Of a stretch of 64,000 bases of DNA, positions 34,922 to 44,025 are shown piece after piece. The notes under the pieces were generated by a model. The model searched no databases. It worked only from the letters and a program-made list of their open reading frames with translations, and had not been told where the DNA came from. Source of the DNA: Clostridium sp. Lineage in GTDB: Bacteria; Cyanobacteriota; Vampirovibrionia; Gastranaerophilales; Gastranaerophilaceae. Each line of letters begins with the position of its first letter. Within the stretch, counting starts at the first letter, position 1. The stretch lies in NCBI GenBank assembly GCA_018362895.1, contig JAHALR010000006.1, positions 1 through 64,000 of the forward strand, read 5' to 3'. A program made the translations under genes and the position numbers.

Positions 34922-36949
34922 TTAGACGTTTTGTTTATAAACCTGATGTTTGAAGGCCTGTTCAATATCAGGAGTGTTTACTTCGAAAACGTGTGCCTGA
35001 GCAGGTCCGAGGTCGATTTCGATTTCATTGTTTTTTGCTTCCCAGCTGCTTCCTGTTCCGTATTGGGGAGACAGGTCTTTAAGTTCCTGAGTTTGTTTCA
35101 AGCCCGGCACAATAACTTTAACTTTTTGTTTTGAGTTTACGTCGTGGTTTGCAATTGTTATGAGAGTTTTTCCGTCTTTATGTCTTGCATAAGCAATGAC
35201 TTCATCACGGCTGTTGCCCTTCACAGGAAGTTCTATATAGCTTCCTTTTGTGATTACTTCGCCGTATTGAGGTCTTACAACGTTCATCATATAACCGAAA
35301 TGTTCGCCTATGTCAGGGTTTTCTCCGCCCGGTTTTCTTGATTCATTAAAGATATCGATGAATTCTGTATGTGTATAGTGGATTATATTGTCTTTTGTCA
35401 GAGAAAATTCTTTGAAGAAGTCGAAGATACCTTTGTATTCAGGTTTATCGGCGATTTGTGCAATCTTTTTGTCTGCATCAGGGCTGTTTAAGAGTTTTTG
35501 AAGGTTTTCTCTGTCTTTGAATTTTGAGGTATGGAGCAAATCATTCACAGTGTCTTTATAGACAGGGTTTTGCAGCAATTCGTTGAAGGATTTGTTCACA
35601 TATTTTTTGTCGTATGGATAGATATATCTGTCACCTGACTCATATCCTGTAACGATATACGGGTTTGTCATAGGCAGGGTGGCTTGTATGACGTTTGTCA
35701 TTTTGCAATAGTCAGGGCCGCCGTTTGACATCGGGCTTTTGTCATCGTGTGTAGCAAAAGAGCCGATTAAAGATTTACCTTTGTTATGGCTGTGAGACAT
35801 TTGAAGGTTGTCTTTTACAAACTGGTGGAAGTCTTTTGCTTTCCAGATATTGAAGATGTGATATTGTCCGTAATAAGAGTCAAAACCTGCATCAAGAGCT
35901 TCTTCCGGACGGTCGGCAGGCATGTTCTTCATCGGTGAAGCATCTTCGTATGTATAGCATTCTGCTAAGAAAGCAAATTCAGGGTCTTTGCTTCTTGCGT
36001 AAGATGTGATAATATCCCAGAATTCGGGCGGTTTTGCTCTGCCTACGTCGGCTCTGATTCCGTCGATTCCTAGGTCTATACACATATCAATGTATTTTTT
36101 ATGATAGTCAATCAAAGCAGGGTTCAGTGTTCTTTTGTCAGCATCATCCCACGGATTGAACATTCTGATGTCTTCCCAGCCTTCCGGAGTTTTAGGGTTG
36201 CCCTGAGCATCTGTTGCTCTCAGGTCAGGTCTGGCATCATAAAGATCGACAGACATACAGCTCGGAAGGTCAACCATTACTTTGATTCCCTTTTTGTGGC
36301 ATTCTTTTATTGCATCTTTTGCTTCTTCATAGACACTTTTCGGATTTCTCGGGTCATCGAGTTTCGGGTCTATTGAAAGATAGTCCAATGGTGCATAAAC
36401 AGATCCTGCGCTGCCTTTTGCAGCAATCAATCCCGGCGGGTTTATCGGAAGCCAGTGAAGTGTATTGATTCCGTATGATTTCAGTTCATCAAGACGTTCT
36501 ACCATGTTAGTGAAATAGCCCGGTTCTTCACCGTTTTCAATAAGTCCGTTTCCGTCTGTATCTTTTGCGTTGAAGGTTCTTGGAATCATTGCGTAAATAA
36601 CAGCCTGATTGTTCTGGAACATTGAACGAAGGTTGTTTTTATAGTTTGTTAAAGGTGCTGATTCTGTTTGTGTTACGTTTTGAACAGGTGAGGTTGAAGG
36701 AGTTTTTGCTGTTCCTGCTTTAATCATCAAAGCTGTCAGGAGGCTGCCGCCTGTTTGTTTTTTATATTGGTCGGCAATCGGTGTGGAAACAGGAACAAAC
36801 GCAGGGTTTGTTTGTGTAAGCTGTCCTTGAGATGCAGCTGTGTGTTGAACCGGTATTTGCTGTATATTCTGGTTTTGCATCATTTGTGTGAGCAATGATG
36901 CTTTGAAATTTTGTTTCAGCAAAGTTGTATGGTTAAGGTTGTTTATCAT
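34922..36949 (-). CDS. GH13 alpha-amylase family enzyme with unusual N-terminal extension
   Basis: 675 residues. Residues 1-100 are Gln/Asn/Thr-rich, low-complexity and lack a signal peptide; the TIM barrel begins at about 115 (AVIYAMIPRTFN). GH13 landmarks: KVMVDLPS, nucleophile Asp301 in DGIRADVGR, acid/base Glu330 in LAECY, and Asp402-403 in FATHDDKSP (usually NHD). A DGNGLIENGEE insert (132-142) may bind calcium. A C-terminal beta domain ends in a His/Gln/Lys-rich tail. Its start overlaps the stop of the 981-residue gene (ATGA), so it is translationally coupled to unknown membrane proteins. Substrate unknown; probably a cytoplasmic alpha-glucan. Confidence 0.85.
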   Translation of the reverse strand: MINNLNHTTLLKQNFKASLLTQMMQNQNIQQIPVQHTAASQGQLTQTNPAFVPVSTPIADQYKKQTGGSLLTALMIKAGTAKTPSTSPVQNVTQTESAPLTNYKNNLRSMFQNNQAVIYAMIPRTFNAKDTDGNGLIENGEEPGYFTNMVERLDELKSYGINTLHWLPINPPGLIAAKGSAGSVYAPLDYLSIDPKLDDPRNPKSVYEEAKDAIKECHKKGIKVMVDLPSCMSVDLYDARPDLRATDAQGNPKTPEGWEDIRMFNPWDDADKRTLNPALIDYHKKYIDMCIDLGIDGIRADVGRAKPPEFWDIITSYARSKDPEFAFLAECYTYEDASPMKNMPADRPEEALDAGFDSYYGQYHIFNIWKAKDFHQFVKDNLQMSHSHNKGKSLIGSFATHDDKSPMSNGGPDYCKMTNVIQATLPMTNPYIVTGYESGDRYIYPYDKKYVNKSFNELLQNPVYKDTVNDLLHTSKFKDRENLQKLLNSPDADKKIAQIADKPEYKGIFDFFKEFSLTKDNIIHYTHTEFIDIFNESRKPGGENPDIGEHFGYMMNVVRPQYGEVITKGSYIELPVKGNSRDEVIAYARHKDGKTLITIANHDVNSKQKVKVIVPGLKQTQELKDLSPQYGTGSSWEAKNNEIEIDLGPAQAHVFEVNTPDIEQAFKHQVYKQNV

Positions 36950-39891
36950 TTTGTTACTCCTTCGGGGGAAGTCGGGTTAAGCGGTTCATATTGATCTTTG
37001 TTGAAGTAATTTTTTCTTCCCATAAATCCGATTGTCAAAAGTGTCAAAGCACTTGTTCCAATTAAAAGACCCATGGCAAGTTTTGACCATTTATTTCTTG
37101 AGCAGGCGTTTTCTGCTGCTCCGATAACAAAGTCTGTTACATTTTTGCCGGATCTTTCGGCAAGAGGTTTGTTTGCAACAGAATAGTTGAGTTTGCTAAG
37201 GACATATTTTATTGCTTCTTCTCTGTTATAGTCTTTGATTTTGCTAAATTTGTCTCTGTAATCATAGATTACCTGCATATATCTATCGACATCTATTCTG
37301 CCTATGTCGTGGACTCTGTCTCTTAAGCGTGCTTCAACTTCTGACACTTTGCTAAAGTCATTTTTGTTGAAGATAGAGTCAACAAGACCTTTGAGAATTT
37401 CTCCTTCATTTGCATGCGGCCAGATTTTGTTGAATGTACCCATAAAGTGGAATTTAAGTCTTTCTGTATTTCTGTTGGCTTTTTCTATGAATTGTCTGAT
37501 GAGTCCTTTTTCACCTTCATTTTTACAGTTTTCAAGAATTGCTTTGAGTGTTTCTTCTGAAACAGGGCCGTTGACTTCGTTTGCAATATTCCAGAGCATT
37601 GTTTTGCTGTGGTTGATGCCTTTTTTATAGCCGGGAATAACTGATTCGAATTTTGTAGTCCAGTTGTTTATATCATTTTTTTGGAGAACAATATCTTTGA
37701 TATAACGTTTCAGTCCGTTTTGTGCTCTTTCAAACTCTTTTGCATAGAAGTCATTGTCACTCATTCCCAATGGTTTTGGTGTTACGAATGAATAGTACAC
37801 CGGTCTGTTATTGAGGTTGTTTTTGAATTCTTCTACGTTTGCGCCGAGAATTTTGTTTACGATTTCATCAATGTTTTTGAATGTATCAAGCGCTTTAATC
37901 GGTCTTGTGAAAGAGTCGATTGTATTTACAAGTTTTTGATAAACTGATCTGATATTCATTGCGTATTGTTTTTCAATGTTATCAGTCATTGTATGAGAGA
38001 AGTTGTGTGATGAAACACGTGTCATCAGTTGTTTTACTTTATAAAGCAAGCCGGGATTTTCATAAGTTCCTATCATTTCAATTACGGCTTTTTCTTCTTT
38101 ACTTGATGCTTTAGCAGCATATTTTGACATTTGGTTAAGAACTTTTCCGTATTTATTGGAATCTGCTGCAATTTCTTCAAATTTTCTTGTTACGAGTTTT
38201 GCTGCATTGTGAGAATCTGTTGCCGCAATTTCAAGCATTTCTGCTTTGTTGAAGCCGAGTGCTTGAAGATATTTTTGAGGAACTCTTTCCCAGTTGATTG
38301 CAGTAGACGACTCGGAGATGTTCATTATTGTAGCTTTTTCAATTTCAGCGATTCTTTCTTTTAATGCAAGATTTGTTTCTGCAAAGTTGAAGATTTTTCT
38401 CATTTTGTCTGTGTCAACTTTGTTGTATCTTACCTGTTCAAAATATGCATCGGCTTTTTTGTTTATGATATTGCGAAGCACTTTGATAAGGCTTTTGTCA
38501 ACATTTTGTTCTTCGTTTACAGTCCATATAACTTTTCTTGCAAGCAGGTTTTTCACTGAATCCTGTTTTACAAGACCGATTTCTTCTTCACCAAATTTTA
38601 TGCCTGATTCTTGAAGTGCTGCTGAAATTTCATGAGGCTGTAAGCCTTTGTAATCAAGGAATCTCTTCGGTATAAGATTTTTTTTGTCGGCAGGAACCAT
38701 TTCAACCGCTTCTTTTATTGCATTAGCAGTTAGTTTTTGTAAATCACTTTTGAAGTTTTCTGTTATGTGAATAATAGGTTCTGATGCATCCATTGCATAT
38801 TTCATTTCTTCGCTAACAGCTGTTTGAATGCCTGTTGCAAAATATCTTTTTGAAATGAAATCCTGAAGCTTTTTGAAGCTTTCCGTAGAAAGTCTGTTTG
38901 ATTCGCCTCCAAGAATTGTTTCAAATTCTTCTACGACTGCTTTGTCAGGTGTTATTTGCAATTTTTTCATTACGTGAGAAATATCATTTGTGTTGTTCAT
39001 AAGAAGATTGTTGATATTCTGTGTAAGATTTGATGCTTTTTGTTCGCTCCGTTTTGTTCTGATGTTTTCAAGTGTATTTTGGAGCGGTTTTTGAAGACTG
39101 TCAGCAGCAATAGAAGACAGAACCGGCGTCATTATGCCTGCTGTAAGCATCCAGAGAGTGTTGCCCTGAATTGCTATTTGTCTCATTTTGTCTTGGATTG
39201 CTTCTCTTCTGTTTTTAATGTCTCTGGGGATGCCCAATTTGTCACCGATTAAGTCTAATTTTTCATAATCCGGTGCTTCTTTGTTGTAGTTTCCTTTTTT
39301 ATCAATATGTCTGTATAAATCCCATGCAAGGTATTGAGGATCTTCAAAGAAATTTTTTCTTCTTCCATAAGAGTCTACATATTTTTGATTTATGTCAACA
39401 CCGGTTGCCATTTTGATAGGAGCACCGATAACCCTTGGCCATATTGCCATTGATGCAAACCAAGTGGCCAATCCGACAAATTCCATACCTTTTGCAAAAG
39501 GAAAGAGTTTTGAGGTTGCAAGAACTGCTGCAATTCCCAAAGAACCTGTTCTGATGGCTAGGTCATTAATCTTTCCGACTGAATAGTCTGTTCCTTCACC
39601 TTTAAAAGCGGCTTTGTAGAAGTATTTTGCATAGTCAGCATAAGATTTTATTGTGCTGGCTGCTGATTGGAAGATATTTTCTTTTACAAGATATCCATTC
39701 GGGCTGTGCGGCTTTACGCCTTTTGGTGTAGTGGTTGCGGGACTGAGCGGTTCAGCAGGAATGTATGAAAAATTTTGGTATTGCGAAAATTCTTTTTGAA
39801 TTGCATGTACCGGTTTTTGAACAGCAGGAGGTGTTGCGTTGTTTGTTACTTGAGGTTTATAAACAGGTATAGTATTGATTAAGTTGCCCAT
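36946..39891 (-). CDS. Large unknown membrane-anchored helical protein
   Basis: 981 residues, no recognised family. A polar Pro/Gln/Thr-rich N-terminus (1-70) is followed by a hydrophobic pair (about 112-158), the motif GVDINQ (164-169), WDL (190-192), another hydrophobic helix near 245-265, then about 650 residues of Lys/Glu/Asn-rich helical sequence, and a C-terminal membrane helix (LAMGLLIGTSALTLLTIGFM). The gene upstream (39892-41019) shares the same order (GIDLNQ, WDL, C-terminal helix), so this is an expanded paralogue. It is the middle gene of an operon ending in a GH13 enzyme. A scaffold or membrane-shaping role is a guess. Confidence 0.75.
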   Translation of the reverse strand: MGNLINTIPVYKPQVTNNATPPAVQKPVHAIQKEFSQYQNFSYIPAEPLSPATTTPKGVKPHSPNGYLVKENIFQSAASTIKSYADYAKYFYKAAFKGEGTDYSVGKINDLAIRTGSLGIAAVLATSKLFPFAKGMEFVGLATWFASMAIWPRVIGAPIKMATGVDINQKYVDSYGRRKNFFEDPQYLAWDLYRHIDKKGNYNKEAPDYEKLDLIGDKLGIPRDIKNRREAIQDKMRQIAIQGNTLWMLTAGIMTPVLSSIAADSLQKPLQNTLENIRTKRSEQKASNLTQNINNLLMNNTNDISHVMKKLQITPDKAVVEEFETILGGESNRLSTESFKKLQDFISKRYFATGIQTAVSEEMKYAMDASEPIIHITENFKSDLQKLTANAIKEAVEMVPADKKNLIPKRFLDYKGLQPHEISAALQESGIKFGEEEIGLVKQDSVKNLLARKVIWTVNEEQNVDKSLIKVLRNIINKKADAYFEQVRYNKVDTDKMRKIFNFAETNLALKERIAEIEKATIMNISESSTAINWERVPQKYLQALGFNKAEMLEIAATDSHNAAKLVTRKFEEIAADSNKYGKVLNQMSKYAAKASSKEEKAVIEMIGTYENPGLLYKVKQLMTRVSSHNFSHTMTDNIEKQYAMNIRSVYQKLVNTIDSFTRPIKALDTFKNIDEIVNKILGANVEEFKNNLNNRPVYYSFVTPKPLGMSDNDFYAKEFERAQNGLKRYIKDIVLQKNDINNWTTKFESVIPGYKKGINHSKTMLWNIANEVNGPVSEETLKAILENCKNEGEKGLIRQFIEKANRNTERLKFHFMGTFNKIWPHANEGEILKGLVDSIFNKNDFSKVSEVEARLRDRVHDIGRIDVDRYMQVIYDYRDKFSKIKDYNREEAIKYVLSKLNYSVANKPLAERSGKNVTDFVIGAAENACSRNKWSKLAMGLLIGTSALTLLTIGFMGRKNYFNKDQYEPLNPTSPEGVTK

Positions 39892-41019
39892 CTATTTTTG
39901 CACCTCATTTGTCTTTTCATCTTTTTTTACAATTTTGTGACTTCTGCCTGATGTTTTTCCAACAAGAAGAGAAATTGCAGTCAATGTAGCCAAACCGGTA
40001 AGCAGAATAATTGATTTGCCTGCAATTGAGGAGGCTTTGTTATGTCCTTTCCAAAACTCTGTGAAGCTTTTTCCGAAAGGTTTGAGTGCATAATCATAGA
40101 CAGCTATTTTGGCATTGTGCAATCTTTGTTTCAGCGGTGTTTTGTTGATTCCGAATATACCGTCTTTTACAGTACGTTTGAAACCTGCAAGCGATTCATT
40201 TTTCCAAGGTGTCTGGTTTGCCATACCGATTCCGAGAGCAACATAGCAGGCTGTGAGGGCATATTGCCATGCTCTTGCCATAATGATTGTCTTTTTAACA
40301 AGCGGTTTTACTGTTGAATCAACATCATTTGCATCTTCTTTTATTCCGTATTTTTTTGCAAGTTTTATGTATGTTTCGTTTATTTGTTCAGGAGTTTTTC
40401 CTTCATGGTTGTATAACAAATCCCATCTTGTAAAATCAGCACTTTCAAAAACTTTGTGATATTCTGTGTCTTTTCCGAAAACTCCTGTATGGTTTGTTGA
40501 TGTAGGAATAGCTCTGGCATAAGGCTGATTCAGGTCAATGCCTCTTGTCAGACGAACTGTTGTGTTGACTATTGATTTTGCGATTGCTGCACCTACGTAA
40601 TACAAACCTACACCGAGTGCCATGTGTTTTGCTACTGTTTTTGCAGCTTTTGCTGCTTGAAAATTATTTTTGTTTACTCCTGCATAAAAAAGAGCTGCGA
40701 GGATAGGTCCGCCTACATAATATGGGAATTTTGCAGTTTGAAGAAATTCAAAAAATGTATAATCCTGTGCTCCGCCTAATCCTCTAGGGAAATGTTTGAG
40801 AGGAATAGCTTTTGTTTTTTCCCAATTAACTCTCATTTTCTCTGAGAATGTATCATCTAAGAGTGTATCTTTTTTATAGATGCGATTATTTTCTTTACGG
40901 TTTTTAGCTTGAAAGTTTTTATCAATATATTGTTTTGTACTTGTCTCGGAAGCCGAAAATGAGCCGACAGCGGCAGGATTATTGACATAATTCATTAGAT
41001 TATTCGACACAGTAACCAT
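39892..41019 (-). CDS. Unknown membrane protein, short paralogue of 981-residue protein
   Basis: 375 residues. A polar N-terminus (1-60) precedes two hydrophobic segments (about 98-155), GIDLNQ (160-165), WDLLYN (199-204), a third hydrophobic helix (about 250-268) and a C-terminal one (about 338-360) with a basic tail. The layout matches the next gene without its long helical insert. AAGGGG lies 4 nt before the ATG. The next gene starts directly after this stop codon. First gene of the operon. Function unknown. Confidence 0.75.
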   Translation of the reverse strand: MVTVSNNLMNYVNNPAAVGSFSASETSTKQYIDKNFQAKNRKENNRIYKKDTLLDDTFSEKMRVNWEKTKAIPLKHFPRGLGGAQDYTFFEFLQTAKFPYYVGGPILAALFYAGVNKNNFQAAKAAKTVAKHMALGVGLYYVGAAIAKSIVNTTVRLTRGIDLNQPYARAIPTSTNHTGVFGKDTEYHKVFESADFTRWDLLYNHEGKTPEQINETYIKLAKKYGIKEDANDVDSTVKPLVKKTIIMARAWQYALTACYVALGIGMANQTPWKNESLAGFKRTVKDGIFGINKTPLKQRLHNAKIAVYDYALKPFGKSFTEFWKGHNKASSIAGKSIILLTGLATLTAISLLVGKTSGRSHKIVKKDEKTNEVQK

Positions 41020-41180
41020 AGTTCCCCTTGAATCGCATGTATAGTCCTACTAATTAAAGGTTCATCAAAAAATTTTTTGCTATGTAAAACACACAAATTT
41101 TTGAATAGATCTCCTAAAACTAGTCTACCACAGGATTTTGAATATAAAATTCTTTTTTACATTTTGTAATATATTCAAAG

Positions 41181-41202
41181 CCAAAACGGCATTCAGTTTT
41201 GG
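41181..41202. repeat. Inverted repeat in divergent intergenic region
   Basis: CCAAAAC and GTTTTGG, 8 nt apart, in the 290-nt gap between the unknown-membrane operon and fliJ. May be an operator or small hairpin. The rest of the gap is AT-rich leader and promoter sequence with no gene. Confidence 0.35.
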
Positions 41203-41292
41203 TTTGACTTTTTGATAATAATTATTAAAACATAATCATACAAACAGATGTAGTAAACACACGGGCAATCCTTAATAATTAGTTAGTGTAGT

Positions 41293-41298
41293 TATAAT
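41293..41298 (+). promoter_or_regulatory. -10 box upstream of fliJ
   Basis: TATAAT ends 11 nt before the fliJ ATG, leaving a leader of about 4 nt and no Shine-Dalgarno. No sigma-28 (FliA-type GCCGATAA) element was seen. Confidence 0.5.
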
Positions 41299-41309
41299 CA
41301 GCAGACCCC

Positions 41310-41864
41310 ATGCCTTTTCGTTACAGATTACAAAAAATTCTGGATTTCAGAATCAGAAAAAAAGAAGAACAGCTTCAAAATGTACGTAATGCACAGGCGC
41401 TGGTGTTGAAAATAGAAGGACTGATAGACAGAAATAACAAAGAAATTGCGACAACAAGAATAAATATGCGCCAGGCTGATTTTTCTATGTATGAGGCTTA
41501 TGACAATTTCCTGAAACACCTGTATGTTAAAGGCGAACAACTCGAAGCCGACAGGCAGGAAGCACAAAAAGCACTTGAGATTGAAAAAGACAAACTCAGA
41601 GAACTTGAAAAGGCGGTTAAAGTTCTTGAAAAACATAAAGAAAGAAGCCGTGAGGCATATCTTGAAGAAGAAAAACAGATAGAGCTCAAGAGACTCTCAG
41701 AAGTTGCAATCCAGAAATATTTTGCAAAAACCAAAGCTCAGCAGGAAGAAGAACTTGCTGAAATGTTAAAAAATTCTCAGTATAGTGAAGGAACAGATAT
41801 AAATGAATATCTCGAGTACCCAGACTCCGACAGAAACTCAACAACAAACAACAACGCAGGTTAG
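41310..41864 (+). CDS. fliJ: Flagellar export protein FliJ
   Basis: 184 residues, almost entirely coiled coil. MPFRYRLQKILDFRIRKKEEQ is the typical FliJ start (MxFRFRLQxVLxLR), followed by heptad-rich Glu/Lys helices. FliJ links the FliI ATPase to the export gate and escorts chaperones. fliH and fliI are not adjacent. A polar Asn/Asp/Thr tail overlaps the next gene by 62 nt. Confidence 0.85.
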   Translation: MPFRYRLQKILDFRIRKKEEQLQNVRNAQALVLKIEGLIDRNNKEIATTRINMRQADFSMYEAYDNFLKHLYVKGEQLEADRQEAQKALEIEKDKLRELEKAVKVLEKHKERSREAYLEEEKQIELKRLSEVAIQKYFAKTKAQQEEELAEMLKNSQYSEGTDINEYLEYPDSDRNSTTNNNAG

Positions 41865-42558
41865 TGAAAAATCTGCATCGAATAATTCCGAGAAGATTTC
41901 TTCTGCAAAAACAGAAGAAAAAAAAGACACAAAAGAAAATGAAAACAAAGGCGAATTTCAAAAACTTCTCGAAGAACCAAAATCAACTGACAAAGTCAGC
42001 ATTGAGCAGCCCGTTCAAAATAACCAGAACCTGAATATGGTAAACGATGAATATGCCAACAAATTCGGTTTTGATACTGTGTCAGCTTTCAAAAACATGA
42101 AATCACTTTACAACTATGATTCTATGAAAATTTCTAAAGATGATGCTAAGTTTTTTGCTGATCTTGTAGAAAATAAACAGTTTGCACTTCAACAAAACGG
42201 AGACAAGTCGAATCTTATCAAATTTGCTGATGAAGTAGGACCTACATACAAAGCACAACAAACATCCAAAGTTCTTACAGATCTGATTAATAAAGCTTAC
42301 AATGACCAGAAGCCTGTAAGAATAGATTTTGACAACAATGTATCTGTTATTTTGAAGGTAGATACAAAGGGTAAAGTTTCTGCGGAGTTTATTCCGGGCG
42401 ACAAAGCTGTCGAAGCTTATTTGAAAAATAATATAGGCTTTTTGAAACAGAGATTTGACGATCAGAATCTTCCTTACAACGATATTTTATACAGGCAGTC
42501 AAATCAAAACAACCAGAATCGCGAAAGACAACAACAAAGAAAAGATAAAGGAGAGTAA
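41803..42558 (+). CDS. FliK-like flagellar hook-length control protein
   Basis: 251 residues. Residues 1-80 are Thr/Gln/Lys/Glu-rich and unstructured; the C-terminal part (about 165-235) reads VRIDFDNNVSVILKVDTKGKVSAEF followed by EAYLKNNIGFLKQRF, resembling the FliK C-terminal domain that switches export specificity. Shorter than most FliK. AAGGA 11 nt upstream supports the start inside fliJ. Sits between fliJ and a hook/rod gene, a classic FliK position. Assignment is by domain style and context. Confidence 0.6.
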   Translation: MNISSTQTPTETQQQTTTQVSEKSASNNSEKISSAKTEEKKDTKENENKGEFQKLLEEPKSTDKVSIEQPVQNNQNLNMVNDEYANKFGFDTVSAFKNMKSLYNYDSMKISKDDAKFFADLVENKQFALQQNGDKSNLIKFADEVGPTYKAQQTSKVLTDLINKAYNDQKPVRIDFDNNVSVILKVDTKGKVSAEFIPGDKAVEAYLKNNIGFLKQRFDDQNLPYNDILYRQSNQNNQNRERQQQRKDKGE

Positions 42559-42560
42559 AA

Positions 42561-43397
42561 ATGAATGATTCATTTGTAAATGCTCTAAATACACAAAAGG
42601 CTACATCTGATTGGATGGATGCTATTTCAGAAAACCTTACCAATATATACACACCCGGTTATCGTGAAACTCAGGCAAGTTTTAAAACTTTTTTAAACAC
42701 TGCAATAATTGACGGGTTTAACAAAAACGTAGGTCAGGGTAAATCTACTCCGGGTACGTCTAACGAAAACGTATTTCTTGAAGGTGAGGGATATTTTACT
42801 CTCAGACGTTCTGATGGGCAAATAGTTTATTCAAGACTCGGTGAATTTACATTTGACAAAGAAGGTGTCTACAAAAACCCGAGCGGATATACTGTTCAGG
42901 GGTATATCCTGAATGATAAAGGCGAGATTATGCAGGGTACAAAGCCTATTGATGCTGACATATATGCTGAAACAGGCATAAAAGGCGGTGCTGTAAACAT
43001 ACCGACAACTAACATAAAACTCTGGATTGATCCGAATAACGGAAAATATCTCGGCAAATATGATGAATTTGAATTCAAAGGTGACGGCATTTTGTATGGT
43101 AAATCAGATGGAGGTAAAAATGTAGTGCCTTTATACAAACTTGCTATTATGAACTTTCATAATCCTGAAGGGCTTTATGAAACCAAACAGGGCGAATTTA
43201 TTGAAACTGAAGAGTCAGGACGTCCTGTTATCGGAAGAGGAGAAGTCAGGGGTGGTTTGTTAGAAATGTCAAACTGTGATTTTAAAGCAAACATTTCGTA
43301 TTATCAGCAGGCAAAAATGCAGCTTGATGTTTCCAACAAGCTGATTCAAACCAATAAACAGCTTCTTCAAGAAGTATTACAGCTGATAAGTTCATAA
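42561..43397 (+). CDS. Flagellar hook/basal-body rod protein (FlgE/FlgF/FlgG family)
   Basis: 278 residues. The N-terminus NALNTQKATSDWMDAISENLTNIYTPGYRE is the flagellar rod/hook domain, GEGYFTLRRSDGQIVYSRLGEFTFDKEGVYKNPSGYTVQGY is the central FlgE/F/G hallmark, and the C-terminus LEMSNCDFKANISYYQQAKMQLDVSNKLIQTNKQLLQE is the paired helix. Size suits FlgF or a short FlgG/FlgE. AAAGGAG 7 nt upstream. Confidence 0.88.
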   Translation: MNDSFVNALNTQKATSDWMDAISENLTNIYTPGYRETQASFKTFLNTAIIDGFNKNVGQGKSTPGTSNENVFLEGEGYFTLRRSDGQIVYSRLGEFTFDKEGVYKNPSGYTVQGYILNDKGEIMQGTKPIDADIYAETGIKGGAVNIPTTNIKLWIDPNNGKYLGKYDEFEFKGDGILYGKSDGGKNVVPLYKLAIMNFHNPEGLYETKQGEFIETEESGRPVIGRGEVRGGLLEMSNCDFKANISYYQQAKMQLDVSNKLIQTNKQLLQEVLQLISS

Positions 43398-43452
43398 TGA
43401 AAACAGGTTATCCTAATTTATTAATGCCTTTGTTCGGACTGACAGAGGCTTT

Positions 43453-43773
43453 TTATTTTAGGAAGTTTTCACAGAAATTGTAGAAAATTACATTTTTAAG
43501 TTCAATAATTTTGTCACCGACTTTTTTGATTGTGCTTCCATCAGGTGCTTTTATATATGATTCAACAGGTTTGTTCGGTGATTTTTGAATAGCTTTAACA
43601 GGTGTTTCAAACTGGTCAAGTTTTATTGCTTTTCCGAAATAGCCTATGCCCGGAATGTTGTTGCTGAGTGTGTAAGTTGAATTGCCTGATGTATGTTTAT
43701 ATTTTCTTAAAATACTTCCGTCTTTGTTAAATGTTCTTTCAATGATTACTTTGGGCTGAATTTTTGGTGCCAT
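43453..43773 (-). CDS. Small unknown protein
   Basis: 106 residues, basic, no recognised domain, mostly short beta-forming segments (VIIERTFNKDGSILRKYKHTS, YIKAPDGSTIKKVGDKIIEL). Strong AAAGGA before the ATG. It is convergent to the flagellar hook gene and downstream of glmS and the 53-residue gene. An A/T block (AAAAAAATTTTTTGCTAG) lies 42-60 nt upstream, similar to one before the 39892-41019 gene. Confidence 0.65.
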   Translation of the reverse strand: MAPKIQPKVIIERTFNKDGSILRKYKHTSGNSTYTLSNNIPGIGYFGKAIKLDQFETPVKAIQKSPNKPVESYIKAPDGSTIKKVGDKIIELKNVIFYNFCENFLK

Positions 43774-43863
43774 TATTAATTCCTTTCAAAACTTGTACGT
43801 GGTAGAAATCTTGTGAAAAAAATTTTTTGCTAGTTTTTTTTATATTGTTAAAAAATGTCACAA

Positions 43864-44025
43864 TTATTTTTTTTCATAAGCAACAGAAACTGTATAAGAA
43901 TCGTTTGAAACATCTACGATTGACCATCTCAAAGGTACAATCCCTGATTTTTCAAGTTCAGATTCAATGTAACCTGAAGTTAGTTCAGGTGTTTTTTTGA
44001 TTATAAAAGTGTTAGTTTCTATCAT
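43864..44025 (-). CDS. Small protein coupled to glmS, 53 residues
   Basis: The ATG overlaps the glmS stop codon (TAATG). The frame is open for 53 codons: MIETNTFIIKKTPELTSGYI..., ending YTVSVAYEKK. Acidic/beta-rich, no recognised family. The overlap and clean end before the T-rich gap support expression as the last gene of the glmS operon. Confidence 0.6.
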   Translation of the reverse strand: MIETNTFIIKKTPELTSGYIESELEKSGIVPLRWSIVDVSNDSYTVSVAYEKK

